Source of the DNA: Pseudonocardia alaniniphila
Lineage (GTDB): Bacteria; Actinomycetota; Actinomycetes; Mycobacteriales; Pseudonocardiaceae
NCBI RefSeq assembly: GCF_022524485.1
Contig: NZ_JAKXMK010000024.1
Coordinates: 62,001 to 126,000, forward strand
Direction of reading: 5' to 3'
DNA: 64,000 bases
The stretch's first letter is position 1. Every line of letters starts with the position of its first letter. Under the pieces are notes generated by a model that searched no databases, was not told the DNA's origin, and saw only the letters and a list, made by a program, of their open reading frames with translations. Positions 36,580-44,557 of this stretch are shown here, piece after piece. The position numbers and the translations under genes were made by a program.

Positions 36580-36635
36580 CGGGCCCTGCGGCAGGGCATG
36601 ACCCGGTTCCCGACCCCGAACCGGTGATCATGAGG
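36580..36635 (+). repeat. 56-bp intergenic repeat, copy 2
   Basis: Same orientation as copy 1, 115 bases downstream of it. It ends GAACCGGTGATCATGAGG; its CCCGAACCGGTGATC segment also appears at about 9171-9185, which suggests a dispersed family. Confidence 0.7.
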
Positions 36636-36776
36636 AAAAGGGTCGGTCCCGGCGGCACGGCTCGCGGTCGCCGATGGACAGTTACCGACCCGTGGGCGCC
36701 GAGCGCGGGCGCGGATCGACCGCGGCACTGGGAAGATGAGGGGACGCTGCAGAGAGGCCCGCACGAGGAGGTCGTG

Positions 36777-37127
36777 ATGTCGGACGTTCCCAACGTGGCA
36801 GGCCGTGCGCCGCTCGTACTGGACGAGGACGAGGCCCTCGAACTGCTGGCCTACCTCGTGACAGCCGCGCGGACACAGGTCGACGAGGCCGCCGAGTACG
36901 GCCCGCTGCGCCTGCTGACGGCCGCCCGGCGCCTGGGGGCGGCGATTGCTCCGCGCGCGTCGGCGTCGACCGCGCAGTTCGTCACGGGACCACTGGTCGC
37001 AGCACCCGATCTGGCCGTGCCGCGTGACGGACGGGACGAGTACGCCGCCCGGCTGGACGAGCTGTGCCGCGCCCTCGGGACGCACCTCACCGGCCACTTC
37101 GCCGGGCAGCCGGGAGCCGCGCCGTGA
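36777..37127 (+). CDS. DUF6092-like small protein
   Basis: 116 aa from ATG 36777 after GAGGAGG. Helical, with LDEDEALELLAYLVTAARTQ and EYGPLRLLTAARRLGAAI, then RDEYAARLDELCRALGTHL. It resembles the actinobacterial DUF6092 family; no function known. Its stop overlaps the start of the nitroreductase gene (GTGA), so the two are coupled and may act together. Confidence 0.72.
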   Translation: MSDVPNVAGRAPLVLDEDEALELLAYLVTAARTQVDEAAEYGPLRLLTAARRLGAAIAPRASASTAQFVTGPLVAAPDLAVPRDGRDEYAARLDELCRALGTHLTGHFAGQPGAAP

Positions 37128-37675
37128 CCGGGCAGGAGGACGCCGTGCTGGCCGCCATCCGCAGCCGCCGGGTGGTACGGGCGATGAGCGGCGAACCGGT
37201 CGCCCGCAAGGACCTCGAGACGGTCCTGGACGCCGGCCGCTGGGCGCCGACCGCGGGCAACCGGCACCTGCAGCGCTTCGTGGCTACGGACGACCCCGCG
37301 ACCCTGCGCGTGCTGCGCATGGTGTCGCCGGGCATGATCCAACGGCCCGCGGCCGCGATCACGATCTGCACCGACCGCCGGCTGGCCGCGGAGTACGGCT
37401 TCCCGCCGGGCGCGGCGGGCCTGCACGTCGACGTCGGGACCGCCATGGCGACGCTCCTGCTCGCCGCGCATGCGATCGGCCTCGGCGCAGGTCCGGTGAG
37501 CTCCTTCAGCCGAGCGGCGGTGGGCGAGGTGCTGCGGCTACCGCAGGGCTGGGTGCCCGAGGTCGTCGTCTGCCTCGGCCATCCCACCTCCGGGGCACCG
37601 CAGCCGATGCACCCGCAACCCCGCCTGACCTGGCGCGACCTGACCACCTGGGTGCCACACGACGACGGAGCGTGA
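37124..37675 (+). CDS. Nitroreductase family protein
   Basis: 183 aa, GTG 37124. FMN-binding nitroreductase fold: IRSRRVVRAMSGEPVARKDL, AGRWAPTAGNRHLQRFV (phosphate contact), DVGTAMATLLLAAHAIGLGA and VVVCLGHPTSGAP. Short member of the family; would reduce nitro, quinone or similar compounds with NAD(P)H as a dimer. Translationally coupled to the upstream small protein. Confidence 0.86.
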   Translation: MTGQEDAVLAAIRSRRVVRAMSGEPVARKDLETVLDAGRWAPTAGNRHLQRFVATDDPATLRVLRMVSPGMIQRPAAAITICTDRRLAAEYGFPPGAAGLHVDVGTAMATLLLAAHAIGLGAGPVSSFSRAAVGEVLRLPQGWVPEVVVCLGHPTSGAPQPMHPQPRLTWRDLTTWVPHDDGA

Positions 37676-37724
37676 CCGGCTTCGACCGGCCCGATCATGC
37701 GGGCGTCGATGATCTTGCGGCGGG

Positions 37725-37931
37725 TCACATCACATGCATGTTGTCGATCTCGAATATGAAGTCGGATCCCCGCTCGGTCACAGACATCTCCAACGACAAG
37801 TCGCTCAGCGACTCGGCGGTGGTCCATAGCGGAAGGACGACCGCCCACCCGCTCCCGTCGCTGAACCGGAAACTGTCGGTCCCGGGATGGGCCCGCTTTC
37901 TGGCCAGGGTGGCACATTCTCGCAGCAGCAG
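37725..37931 (-). pseudogene. 5'-truncated small gene (unknown family)
   Basis: An open frame ending in TGA at 37727-37725 encodes a protein-like tail: FRFSDGSGWAVVLPLWTTAE, SLSDLSLEMSVTERGSDFIF, then EIDNMHVM. There is no ATG, GTG or TTG before the conserved part, and the frame runs back into the acyl-CoA dehydrogenase remnant. It resembles small uncharacterised proteins with a PLWT...DLTLE...DDLHV pattern (DUF7668-like, from memory). Most likely the 3' part of a gene truncated at the junction. Confidence 0.4.
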
Positions 37932-37941
37932 GATCGAAGAC

Positions 37942-38019
37942 TCAGTGCTTGGCCAGGGATCGGGCGATCACCAGGCATTGGATCTCGTTGGTGCCCTCGA
38001 AGATCTGCATTATCTTGAG
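37942..38019 (-). pseudogene. Acyl-CoA dehydrogenase C-terminal remnant
   Basis: Encodes LKIMQIFEGTNEIQCLVIAR followed by SLAKH and TGA: the last 25 residues of an acyl-CoA dehydrogenase. 64 of 69 bases (37948-38016) match the 3' end of the intact gene at 39951-40019, in the same orientation. Everything upstream of this tail is missing and is replaced by unrelated sequence leading to the MFS gene. Confidence 0.8.
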
Positions 38020-38152
38020 CGCGGGTTGGGCCGACCAGCGCCGATCAAGGCTGGAAGGGCTCCGCTGCGGCGATCACACCGTTGGTGCACGTCGAGCGCC
38101 CGTTCACGTCCGGCAGCGTCCGCCTGCCCCGCAGACGTTGTCACTCAGTTGG

Positions 38153-39553
38153 TCACTCAGACGGGGCCTGGCTGGTTCTGCCGGGGAGGCAGAGCGTAGC
38201 TATCAGTCCGATGAGGCCGATGCCTGCCAGGACGATCATGGCTGCCGAGTACGCGTGGCCCGGCGTGGTGAGGCCGACGACAAGGATCGTGCCGGCAATG
38301 GCGGTGCCCAGGGACGAGCCCAGGTTCGACACGCTGCGCGACAGACCGGAGATCTCCCCCTGTTGTTCCTCGGGGAACGCGGACTGCACGACGTTGACCG
38401 AGGGGGTCAGCATCGTTCCGAGGCCCAGGCCGATGAGCAGAAGTCCTGGGGCGAAGGCCCAGACGTTCGACGAGAACCTGACCATGACGAGCAGGACGCC
38501 GATCCCGCCGAGTGTGACGACGAAGCCCGCCATGATCAGGCTGCGCTGTGGATGTCTCTTGGCGAGCCTTTCGGCGGCGAGGGACGACACGAGGATGCCG
38601 GCAGTGGCGGCGGTGAAGATCACGCCTGTCTGGATTGCGTTGTAGCCGCGGACGACCTGGAGATAGGCCGAGACGACGAACGCGACTCCCATGAGCAGCA
38701 GCCACTGGACGTTCTGCGTGACGAGCGCGAGATTCGAGGTGCGGTTCCGGAACAGGGCGGTGGACAACAGCGGCTCTTCACCGGCTCGCTCCTTGGCGCG
38801 GACGTGGAGGAAGAACCAGACAAGGACGAGGACTCCGACGACCAGCAGGATCGCCATCAGTGTCAGGTTGTTGTCCGCCTGCAAGATTCCCATCACGAGG
38901 CACGCCAGGCCGGCGGCCGACAGGATCGTTCCGACCACGTCGAAGGGCCGAGTGGGATCCGGCAGTACCGGATCAGCGATCCGGCGACTGAGCAGCACGA
39001 TGATCACGATGATCACGGCCTGAAATATGAACGCCGCACGCCAGCTGATGCCGGTGGTGATGATGCCGCCGATCAACGGTCCTGCAGCCGCGCCGATGCC
39101 GCCCATCCCGGTGATCACCCCGAAGGCCCGTGCGCGGGACGTGAAGTCGCTGAAGAGCATTGTCGTGAGGATGTAGACGGGTGGGATTAAGAGAGCGGTT
39201 CCCACGCCTTCGAGGATGGAGTTGCCAAGTATCAGGATGCCGAGGCCGGGAGAAAACGCGCTGACAAGGGCGCCGACCCCGTAGATGGCGAGGCCGAGCA
39301 GGAAGCACCGTTTCCGGCCCCAGCGGTCGGTCAGCTTGCCGCCCGGGATCATGAAGGCCGCCATGACGAGCAGGAAGACCGTGATCGCGATCTGGACACC
39401 TTGCACGGTCGTGCCCAGATCCCGGCTGATGTCGTTGATCATCACGTTCATGTTCGAGCCGGCGAAGCTGCAGATGAACTGAGCAAGGGCAAGCGGGATC
39501 AGCATGCGCCGCAGCGGAGCAGTCGGCCGTGGAGGGCTGACGTTCTCTGCCAT
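38153..39553 (-). CDS. MFS drug-type exporter (DHA2-like, 14 spans)
   Basis: 466 aa, ATG 39553. Many hydrophobic segments; motif A region GGKLTDRWGRKRCFLLGLAI follows the second span, and the motif C-like GMGGIGAAAGPLIGGIITTG lies in span five. Layout fits the DHA2 proton-drug antiporters. Substrate unknown. Codon use is visibly less GC3-rich than its neighbours, and the gene lies between two copies of the same 69-base acyl-CoA dehydrogenase tail, consistent with acquisition or rearrangement. Confidence 0.87.
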   Translation of the reverse strand: MAENVSPPRPTAPLRRMLIPLALAQFICSFAGSNMNVMINDISRDLGTTVQGVQIAITVFLLVMAAFMIPGGKLTDRWGRKRCFLLGLAIYGVGALVSAFSPGLGILILGNSILEGVGTALLIPPVYILTTMLFSDFTSRARAFGVITGMGGIGAAAGPLIGGIITTGISWRAAFIFQAVIIVIIVLLSRRIADPVLPDPTRPFDVVGTILSAAGLACLVMGILQADNNLTLMAILLVVGVLVLVWFFLHVRAKERAGEEPLLSTALFRNRTSNLALVTQNVQWLLLMGVAFVVSAYLQVVRGYNAIQTGVIFTAATAGILVSSLAAERLAKRHPQRSLIMAGFVVTLGGIGVLLVMVRFSSNVWAFAPGLLLIGLGLGTMLTPSVNVVQSAFPEEQQGEISGLSRSVSNLGSSLGTAIAGTILVVGLTTPGHAYSAAMIVLAGIGLIGLIATLCLPGRTSQAPSE

Positions 39554-39944
39554 GATGCCCGCCGATCCAAACCTTGCGTAGCCAGCAAGATGCGCGTCAC
39601 CAGGCGATCGGCGTTCGGGCTGCGCTGAGACGACCGCGCGACCGCCTGACGTGCCCGAGCGTTGGCGGAAACTCCGCGCTCACACCGACCGCCTGGCCGA
39701 CCGTTCGTTCGTACCCTCTCCACGCGACAGCTCGCGCACCTCGCTCCTGTGCCGGGTGACGCTCGGACAGGGTCCGCCGAGTCCGGCTCGGACGCCTCGC
39801 CCATGCGGGGTGAGCGCCAACAGGCCGACGAAGGCGTGGTCGTTCAACTGAGTGCTACACACCGTCATCGCGTCGTCGTCGACGCCCCTCCGCCCCCCTC
39901 CAACGCATGTCTCCTCGTTGCCCAAGGGCGGAAGAATCAACGAT
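39554..39944. other. Intergenic region upstream of the MFS gene
   Basis: No gene is supported on either strand. One feature stands out: CCGACCGTTCGTTCG at 39697-39711, identical over 15 bases to the putative operator at 13716-13730. It lies about 145 bases upstream of the MFS start and could bind a TetR protein. Confidence 0.5.
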
Positions 39945-41087
39945 CTAGCCCCTGGCCAGGGATCGGGCGATCACCAGGCGTTGGATCTGATTGGTGCCCT
40001 CGAAGATCTGCATGATCTTCGCCTCGCGCATGTAGCGCTCCACGGGGAAGTCGCGGGTGTAGCCGTAGCCGCCCAGGACCTGTACCGCGTCGGTGGTGAC
40101 CTTCATGGCGGCGTCGGTGGCGACGAGCTTGGCGACGCTCGCCTGACGGCTGTAGTCGCGGCCGGCGTCGCGACGGCGGGCGGCGTCGAGGTAGGTGGCG
40201 CGGGCGGAGTCGACGGCGGCCGCCATGTCGGCGAGCACGAAGCCGAGGCCCTGGTGGTCGATGATCTTCTTGCCGAACGTGGTGCGCTCGTTGGCGTAGG
40301 CCGAGGCGGTGTCGAGGGCGGCGCGGGCGAGTCCGGTGGCGACGGCGGCGATGCCGAGCCGTCCCGAGTCGAGGGCTGCGAAAGCGATCTGCAGGCCCTG
40401 GCCCTCCTTCCCGATGAGCCGCTCGGGTTCGAGCACCGCGCCGTCCCAGTGCGCGGTCGTGGTGGGGATGGCGTGCAGGCCCATCTTCTCCTCGGGCTTG
40501 CCGAAGGAGAGCCCGTCGGCCGTGCCGGGTGCGAGGAAGCACGACACGCCGCGTGAGCCCTCCGACGTGCGGGCGAAGAGCGCGTAGAAATCGGCCTTGC
40601 CGCCGTGGGTGATCCACGCCTTGGTGCCGGTGATCCGGTAGCCGTTCTCCACCTTCTGGGCGCGGCAGGTGAGAGCGGCAGCGTCGGAACCCGCCTGCGG
40701 CTCCGACAGGCTGTAGCCGCCGATCAGTTCACCGGCGAGCATCCTCGGCAACCAGCGTTCCTGCTGCTCGGGCGAGCCGAAGGTGGCCAGCGGGAAGCAC
40801 GAGAGCCCGTGCACGCTCACCGCGACGGCGACCGCTGCCCACCGCGCGCCGAGCTCCTCGAGGACCTGGAGGTAGACCTCGTAGGGCTGGTCGCCGCCGC
40901 CCATCTCCTCGGGGTAGGGCAGCCCCAGGAGCCCGGCCTGGCCCAGCGTCGCGAACAGGCCGTCCGGATAGGTCTCGGCACGCTCGTGCTGTTCGACGCG
41001 GGTGGCGAGCTCCTTGTCGGCGAGTTCGCAGGTCAGTGCGAGCAGGTCCTCGGCCTCCTGGGTGGGAAGCAGCCGGTCGACGGCCAT
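39945..41087 (-). CDS. Acyl-CoA dehydrogenase
   Basis: 380 aa, ATG 41087 behind GGAG. Three-domain flavoenzyme: YSLSEPQAGSDAAALTCRAQ and AWITHGGKADFYALFART (FAD/substrate loops), FGKKIIDHQGLGFVLADMAA, and the C-terminal QVLGGYGYTRDFPVERYMRE then IMQIFEGTNQIQ. The catalytic Glu is expected in the last motif (FEGTNQ), as in short-chain enzymes. It oxidises an acyl-CoA and passes electrons to ETF. Shares a palindromic promoter with the divergent TetR gene. Confidence 0.92.
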   Translation of the reverse strand: MAVDRLLPTQEAEDLLALTCELADKELATRVEQHERAETYPDGLFATLGQAGLLGLPYPEEMGGGDQPYEVYLQVLEELGARWAAVAVAVSVHGLSCFPLATFGSPEQQERWLPRMLAGELIGGYSLSEPQAGSDAAALTCRAQKVENGYRITGTKAWITHGGKADFYALFARTSEGSRGVSCFLAPGTADGLSFGKPEEKMGLHAIPTTTAHWDGAVLEPERLIGKEGQGLQIAFAALDSGRLGIAAVATGLARAALDTASAYANERTTFGKKIIDHQGLGFVLADMAAAVDSARATYLDAARRRDAGRDYSRQASVAKLVATDAAMKVTTDAVQVLGGYGYTRDFPVERYMREAKIMQIFEGTNQIQRLVIARSLARG

Positions 41088-41098
41088 CGGGACTCCTA

Positions 41099-41128
41099 AC
41101 GGTACTGAGATAGATACTTCAGTACCGT
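41099..41128. promoter_or_regulatory. TetR operator between acyl-CoA dehydrogenase and tetR
   Basis: Perfect 10-base arms ACGGTACTGA and TCAGTACCGT separated by 10 bases (GATAGATACT). It is the only strong palindrome in the 55-base divergent region, 11 bases from the dehydrogenase ATG and 14 from the tetR ATG. Confidence 0.75.
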
Positions 41129-41142
41129 CTAGGATAGCCGCC

Positions 41143-41724
41143 ATGTCGACCCCCGTCAGGCGTGGTGCGGCCCGCCGTGAGCAGCTTTTCGACACGCTCG
41201 AAGAGCTGTTGCTGGCCGAGGGTTTCGCGCACTTCACCCTCGACGACCTCGCCGCGCGGCTGCACTGCTCGAAGCGCACCCTGTACGCGCTCGCGGGCAG
41301 TAAGGAGCAGTTGGTGCGTGCCGCGGTCGTGCACTTCTTCCGGGGTGCCACGGAGCGCGTCGAGGCCGCTCTGGCCGCGCAGAGCGACCCGCGCCGGCGA
41401 GTGGGTACCTACCTCGGCGCAGTCGCCACGGAACTGGCGCCGGCATCGCCCCGGTTCGTCGAGGACGTCGCCGCGTTCCCGCCCGCCGCGGAGGTGTACG
41501 CGCGCAACACCCGTGCCGCCGCCCGGCGCGTGCAGCAACTGGTCGACGAGGGCGTGGAGGCGGGGGTCTTCCGTGACGTGCACACCGGGTTCGTCGCGGA
41601 CGTCGTGACGTCGGTGATGGTGCGCATCCAGCAGCGGCAGGTGGCCGCGGCTACCGGGCTGGACGACGCGGAGGCCTACGCGCGCCTCGCCGAACTCCTG
41701 CTGCACGGGCTCGGCGTCCCCTGA
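41143..41724 (+). CDS. TetR family regulator of the acyl-CoA dehydrogenase
   Basis: 193 aa from ATG 41143. N-terminal HTH (about 10-55): LFDTLEELLLAEGFAHFTLD, DLAARLHCSKRTLYALAGSK. The C-terminal domain carries RFVEDVAAFPPAAEVYARNT, often seen in TetR regulators of fatty-acid-type genes. Divergent from the dehydrogenase with a shared 10-base-arm palindrome; likely represses both. Confidence 0.87.
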   Translation: MSTPVRRGAARREQLFDTLEELLLAEGFAHFTLDDLAARLHCSKRTLYALAGSKEQLVRAAVVHFFRGATERVEAALAAQSDPRRRVGTYLGAVATELAPASPRFVEDVAAFPPAAEVYARNTRAAARRVQQLVDEGVEAGVFRDVHTGFVADVVTSVMVRIQQRQVAAATGLDDAEAYARLAELLLHGLGVP

Positions 41725-41778
41725 CGAGCGGCACATCCGCCCTGGCCTACCGAGCGACCGTGCCGCTCGTCAGGGGAC

Positions 41779-42060
41779 TCAGGAGCGGACGAGCCGGGCG
41801 ATCGCGTCGGACGCCTCGCGCACCTTCTGGTCGGCCTCCTCGCCGCCCGTGGCCGCGGCCTGGACGACGCAGGTGGCGAGGTGCTCATCGAGCAACTCGA
41901 GCGAGAACGCCTGAAGGGCCTTCGTGGCGGCGGCGACCTGGGTGAGGACGTCGATGCAGTACTTGTCCTCCTCGACCATCCTCTGCAGGCCGCGGATCTG
42001 CCCCTCGATGCGGCGGAGCCGCTTGAGGTAGGCGTCCTTGTCGCTGCTGTAGCTGGCCAT
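41779..42060 (-). CDS. csoR: CsoR family metal-sensing repressor
   Basis: 93 aa, all helical (DUF156). The Cu(I) ligand triad is present: Cys35 (KYCIDVL), His60 (LDEHLATC) and Cys64. Starts MASYSSDKDAYLKRLRRIEG. A TACCCCC/GGGGGTGTA palindrome just upstream is the expected operator, so it autoregulates. No copper ATPase or chaperone gene adjoins it in this window, which is unusual. Confidence 0.9.
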   Translation of the reverse strand: MASYSSDKDAYLKRLRRIEGQIRGLQRMVEEDKYCIDVLTQVAAATKALQAFSLELLDEHLATCVVQAAATGGEEADQKVREASDAIARLVRS

Positions 42061-42071
42061 GCCGCCGAGGC

Positions 42072-42088
42072 TACACCCCCAGGGGGTA
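42072..42088. promoter_or_regulatory. CsoR box
   Basis: TACACCCCCAGGGGGTA, 12 bases before the csoR start on the minus strand. It fits the G/C-tract pseudo-palindrome TACCCCC-T-GGGGGTA recognised by CsoR proteins. Confidence 0.7.
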
Positions 42089-42119
42089 CTTGAACCAGGA
42101 GCCGCGGTGGCGAGCCCGA

Positions 42120-42149
42120 GGCCGCGGAGCCCCCCTCGGTCCCGCGGCC
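42120..42149 (-). terminator. Possible terminator downstream of ilvA
   Basis: GGCCGCGG (42120-42127) pairs with CCGCGGCC (42142-42149), 14-base loop. It lies 110 bases beyond the ilvA stop; no T-run is evident. Confidence 0.3.
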
Positions 42150-42258
42150 GTCGAGCCTGCCCGATACAGTTCGTACCGCAATTGACCCCGCCTCGTCACG
42201 GTTGTCCGGGGTCGCAAGATGAGACAGTCCCTCGGCTGGGGGAGTCGCCGGCCAGGGG

Positions 42259-43497
42259 TCAGACGAGGAACCTGTAGGCCGTGGTGCCCGGCGCCACCAG
42301 CTGAATCTTCAGCGGGCTCGCCTCCATCCGCTTCCACAGCGGCTCGTACCCGTCGCGATCGGACAGCTCGATCCCGCAGAGCGCCGCGCCGGTCTCCCGG
42401 TTGTCGCGCTTGACGTACTCGAACAGCACGATGTCGTCGTCGGGACCGAGTACCTCGTCGAGGAAGCGGCGCAGCGCGCCCGGCTCCTGCGGGAACTCGA
42501 CGAGGAAGTAGTGCTTGAGCCCGCGGTGCACCAGCGAGCGTTCCACCACCTCGGCGTAGCGGCTGACGTCGTTGTTCCCACCCGACAGCAGGCAGACGAC
42601 CGTGTCGTCGTGGCGGATGTCGAGCCCGTCGAGGGCGGCTGTGGCCAGCGCGCCTGCGGGTTCGGCGATGATGCCGTCGACCTGGTAGAGGTCGAGCATC
42701 TCGGTGCAGACGCGTCCCTCGGGAACGCTCCTGAGCTCGGCTCCGCAGTCGCGCACCAGCGGGAAGCTCACGTCGCCGACCCGGCGCACCGCGGCGCCGT
42801 CGACGAACGAGTCCAACTCGGGCAGCACGGTGGGGGCGCCGGCAGCCAGCGCGGCGGCCATGCTCGCGGCGCCCGCCGGCTCCACGCCCACGATCCGGAC
42901 CTCCGGGTGGTGCGCCGCGAACCAGCCGCCCACTCCGGCGAGCAGCCCGCCGCCGCCGACCGGCACCACGATGACGTCGGGTGCGCGACCCAGCTGAGCC
43001 ACGATCTCGATGCCCACCGTGCCCTGACCGGCGATGGTGCGTGGGTCGTCGAACGCGGGCACGACGGTGGCGCCGGTACGGACGGCGTAGTCGGAGGCCG
43101 CCGCGGCCGCCTCGTCGTACGTGTCGCCGCCGACGACGAGCTCGACGGCGTCGCCGCCGAGCGCCGCGATCCGCTCGCGCTTCTGCCGCGGCGTGGTGCT
43201 CGGGACGTGCACCCGGCCGTGGATCCCGAGCTGCCGGCACGCGTACGCCACGCCCTGGCCGTGGTTGCCCGCGCTGGCACAGACGGCGCCGGCGGCGCGC
43301 TCGTCGGCATCGAGCTGAGCCAGGAGGTTGTACGCACCGCGCAGCTTGTACGAGCGTCCGACCTGGAGGTCTTCGCGCTTCAACCACACCTGGGCGCCGA
43401 TGGCGGTGGTCAGGCGTTCGTTGTGCAGCAGCGGGGTCTGGCGGGCGACGCCGGTGAGCCTGGTGGCCGCGGCGTCGACGTCGGCGGCGGAGAACAC
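42259..43497 (-). CDS. ilvA: Threonine ammonia-lyase (biosynthetic type)
   Basis: 412 aa PLP enzyme converting threonine to 2-oxobutanoate for isoleucine synthesis. Lys51 in RSYKLRGAYNL is the PLP Schiff-base residue; SAGNHGQGVAYA binds the phosphate side and PVGGGGLLAGVGGW is the glycine loop. A C-terminal ACT-like regulatory domain (about 315-412; KHYFLVEFPQEPGALRRFLD) indicates feedback control. I chose GTG 43497 because GGGGGAGG sits nine bases upstream; GTG 43527 would add ten residues but has no ribosome site. Confidence 0.92.
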   Translation of the reverse strand: MFSAADVDAAATRLTGVARQTPLLHNERLTTAIGAQVWLKREDLQVGRSYKLRGAYNLLAQLDADERAAGAVCASAGNHGQGVAYACRQLGIHGRVHVPSTTPRQKRERIAALGGDAVELVVGGDTYDEAAAAASDYAVRTGATVVPAFDDPRTIAGQGTVGIEIVAQLGRAPDVIVVPVGGGGLLAGVGGWFAAHHPEVRIVGVEPAGAASMAAALAAGAPTVLPELDSFVDGAAVRRVGDVSFPLVRDCGAELRSVPEGRVCTEMLDLYQVDGIIAEPAGALATAALDGLDIRHDDTVVCLLSGGNNDVSRYAEVVERSLVHRGLKHYFLVEFPQEPGALRRFLDEVLGPDDDIVLFEYVKRDNRETGAALCGIELSDRDGYEPLWKRMEASPLKIQLVAPGTTAYRFLV

Positions 43498-43555
43498 CTG
43501 GTCAATCCTCCCCCTGTGGCGCGTCACACGTGTCAGGAGGGTCGGCTCGCCGTTC

Positions 43556-44557
43556 TCAGAGGCGAGTGCGGGGCCGTAACGGGAGTCCCGCCGCGCCGTA
43601 GCAGGCGTCGATGAGCTCGGCCGTGGCCACGGCGTCGTCGGCGTCGGTGGAGACCGGCTCGCCCCCGCGCAGGTGACCGGCGAAGGCCTCTAGCTGGTAG
43701 GCGTAGGACGGGCGGCGGCCCAGCTCCTCGACGCGTTCAGCTCTGCCGGCCGTCACCGTCACGCGGTCGTCGCGGTGGGGCAGCACGAAGTTGGCGGCGC
43801 TCACCTCGCCGCGGCTGCCGACGATCCGGGCGGTCATGCGGTCGGCGTCGGCCGTCATCGCGCAGCGGACGATCCCCGTGGCTCCGCCGGGGAATTCCAG
43901 ATCCGCATCGAGCCACTCGTCCACGCCGGGATTGCCGGCGCGCTCACCGGCCCGGGCGGCCACCACCCGGGGTTCGCCGCCCGCCAACGGCGCCAGCGCG
44001 CGGTGCATGTGCAGCCCGTAGCAGCCGACGTCCATCGTCGCGCCGCCTGCCAGCGGGAACGACCACCGCAGGTTGTCGGCAGGGGGCGGCGGGATCATCA
44101 TGTCGATCTCGACACGGCGCAGCTCGCCGATCTCCCCGGACGCGAGCACGTCGAGCAGTCGTCGTGCCACCGGGTGGTACAGGTAGTGGAAGCCCTCCAT
44201 GACGACCACTCCCGCGCGGGCGGCGGCGTCGCGGACCTCGCGGGCCTCCGCGGCGTCACTGGCCGAGGGCTTCTCGGTGAGCACGGGCTTACCCGCCGCG
44301 ATCGCCGCGAGGTTCCACGGCCCGTGCAGTCCGTTGGCCAGCGGGTTGTAGATCGCCTCCACATCGGGGTCGGCGACCACGTCGGCATACGAGTCGAGCA
44401 CCCGCTCGATGTCGTGCTCGGTCGCGAAGGCCTTCGCCCTCGCCTGGTCGCGCGCGGCGATCGCCACCAGCCGGGCGCCGGTGAGACGGGCGGGTTCGAC
44501 GATCGCGGCGGCGGCGATGCGTGCGGCGCCGAGGACGCCGATCCGGAGAGGTTCCAC
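43556..44557 (-). CDS. Gfo/Idh/MocA family oxidoreductase
   Basis: 333 aa from GTG 44557 (VEPLRIGVLGAARIAAAAIV). Rossmann domain 1-120 with AIYNPLANGLHGPWNLAAIA and the conserved VLTEKPSA whose Lys is catalytic; the C-terminal alpha/beta domain has MDVGCYGLHMHRAL with the active-site His pair. NAD(P)-dependent oxidation of a sugar, inositol or similar alcohol is likely; substrate unknown. An upstream in-frame start 13 codons earlier has no better support. Confidence 0.86.
   Translation of the reverse strand: MEPLRIGVLGAARIAAAAIVEPARLTGARLVAIAARDQARAKAFATEHDIERVLDSYADVVADPDVEAIYNPLANGLHGPWNLAAIAAGKPVLTEKPSASDAAEAREVRDAAARAGVVVMEGFHYLYHPVARRLLDVLASGEIGELRRVEIDMMIPPPPADNLRWSFPLAGGATMDVGCYGLHMHRALAPLAGGEPRVVAARAGERAGNPGVDEWLDADLEFPGGATGIVRCAMTADADRMTARIVGSRGEVSAANFVLPHRDDRVTVTAGRAERVEELGRRPSYAYQLEAFAGHLRGGEPVSTDADDAVATAELIDACYGAAGLPLRPRTRL

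Larger units (their letters stand above)
36204..36776. other. Gene-free region with 56-bp direct repeats
   Basis: No credible gene on either strand. It contains two 56-base direct repeats (36409-36464, 36580-36635) and scattered related pieces with CATGATCA and GTCGGGAAC words between them. The promoter of the gene pair at 36777 should lie at the right end. Confidence 0.6.
37676..38152. other. Gene-poor junction region with two gene remnants
   Basis: No intact gene. It holds two remnants on the minus strand, 37725-37931 and 37942-38019, which meet at about 37940. The rest (38020-38152) shows nothing recognisable apart from a TCACTCAG word repeated at the end of the MFS gene. Base composition is less GC-rich than the neighbours. 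Confidence 0.6.

Noticed and set aside
36396-36776. N-terminal extension of the DUF6092-like protein through the repeat region
   Set aside because: The extension would encode the 56-bp repeats; a strong ribosome site stands right before ATG 36777.
39554-39944. Short plus-strand frames in the MFS upstream region
   Set aside because: Composition is unlike coding sequence here (several Ser/Arg/Pro-rich overlapping frames), and no ribosome site or domain.
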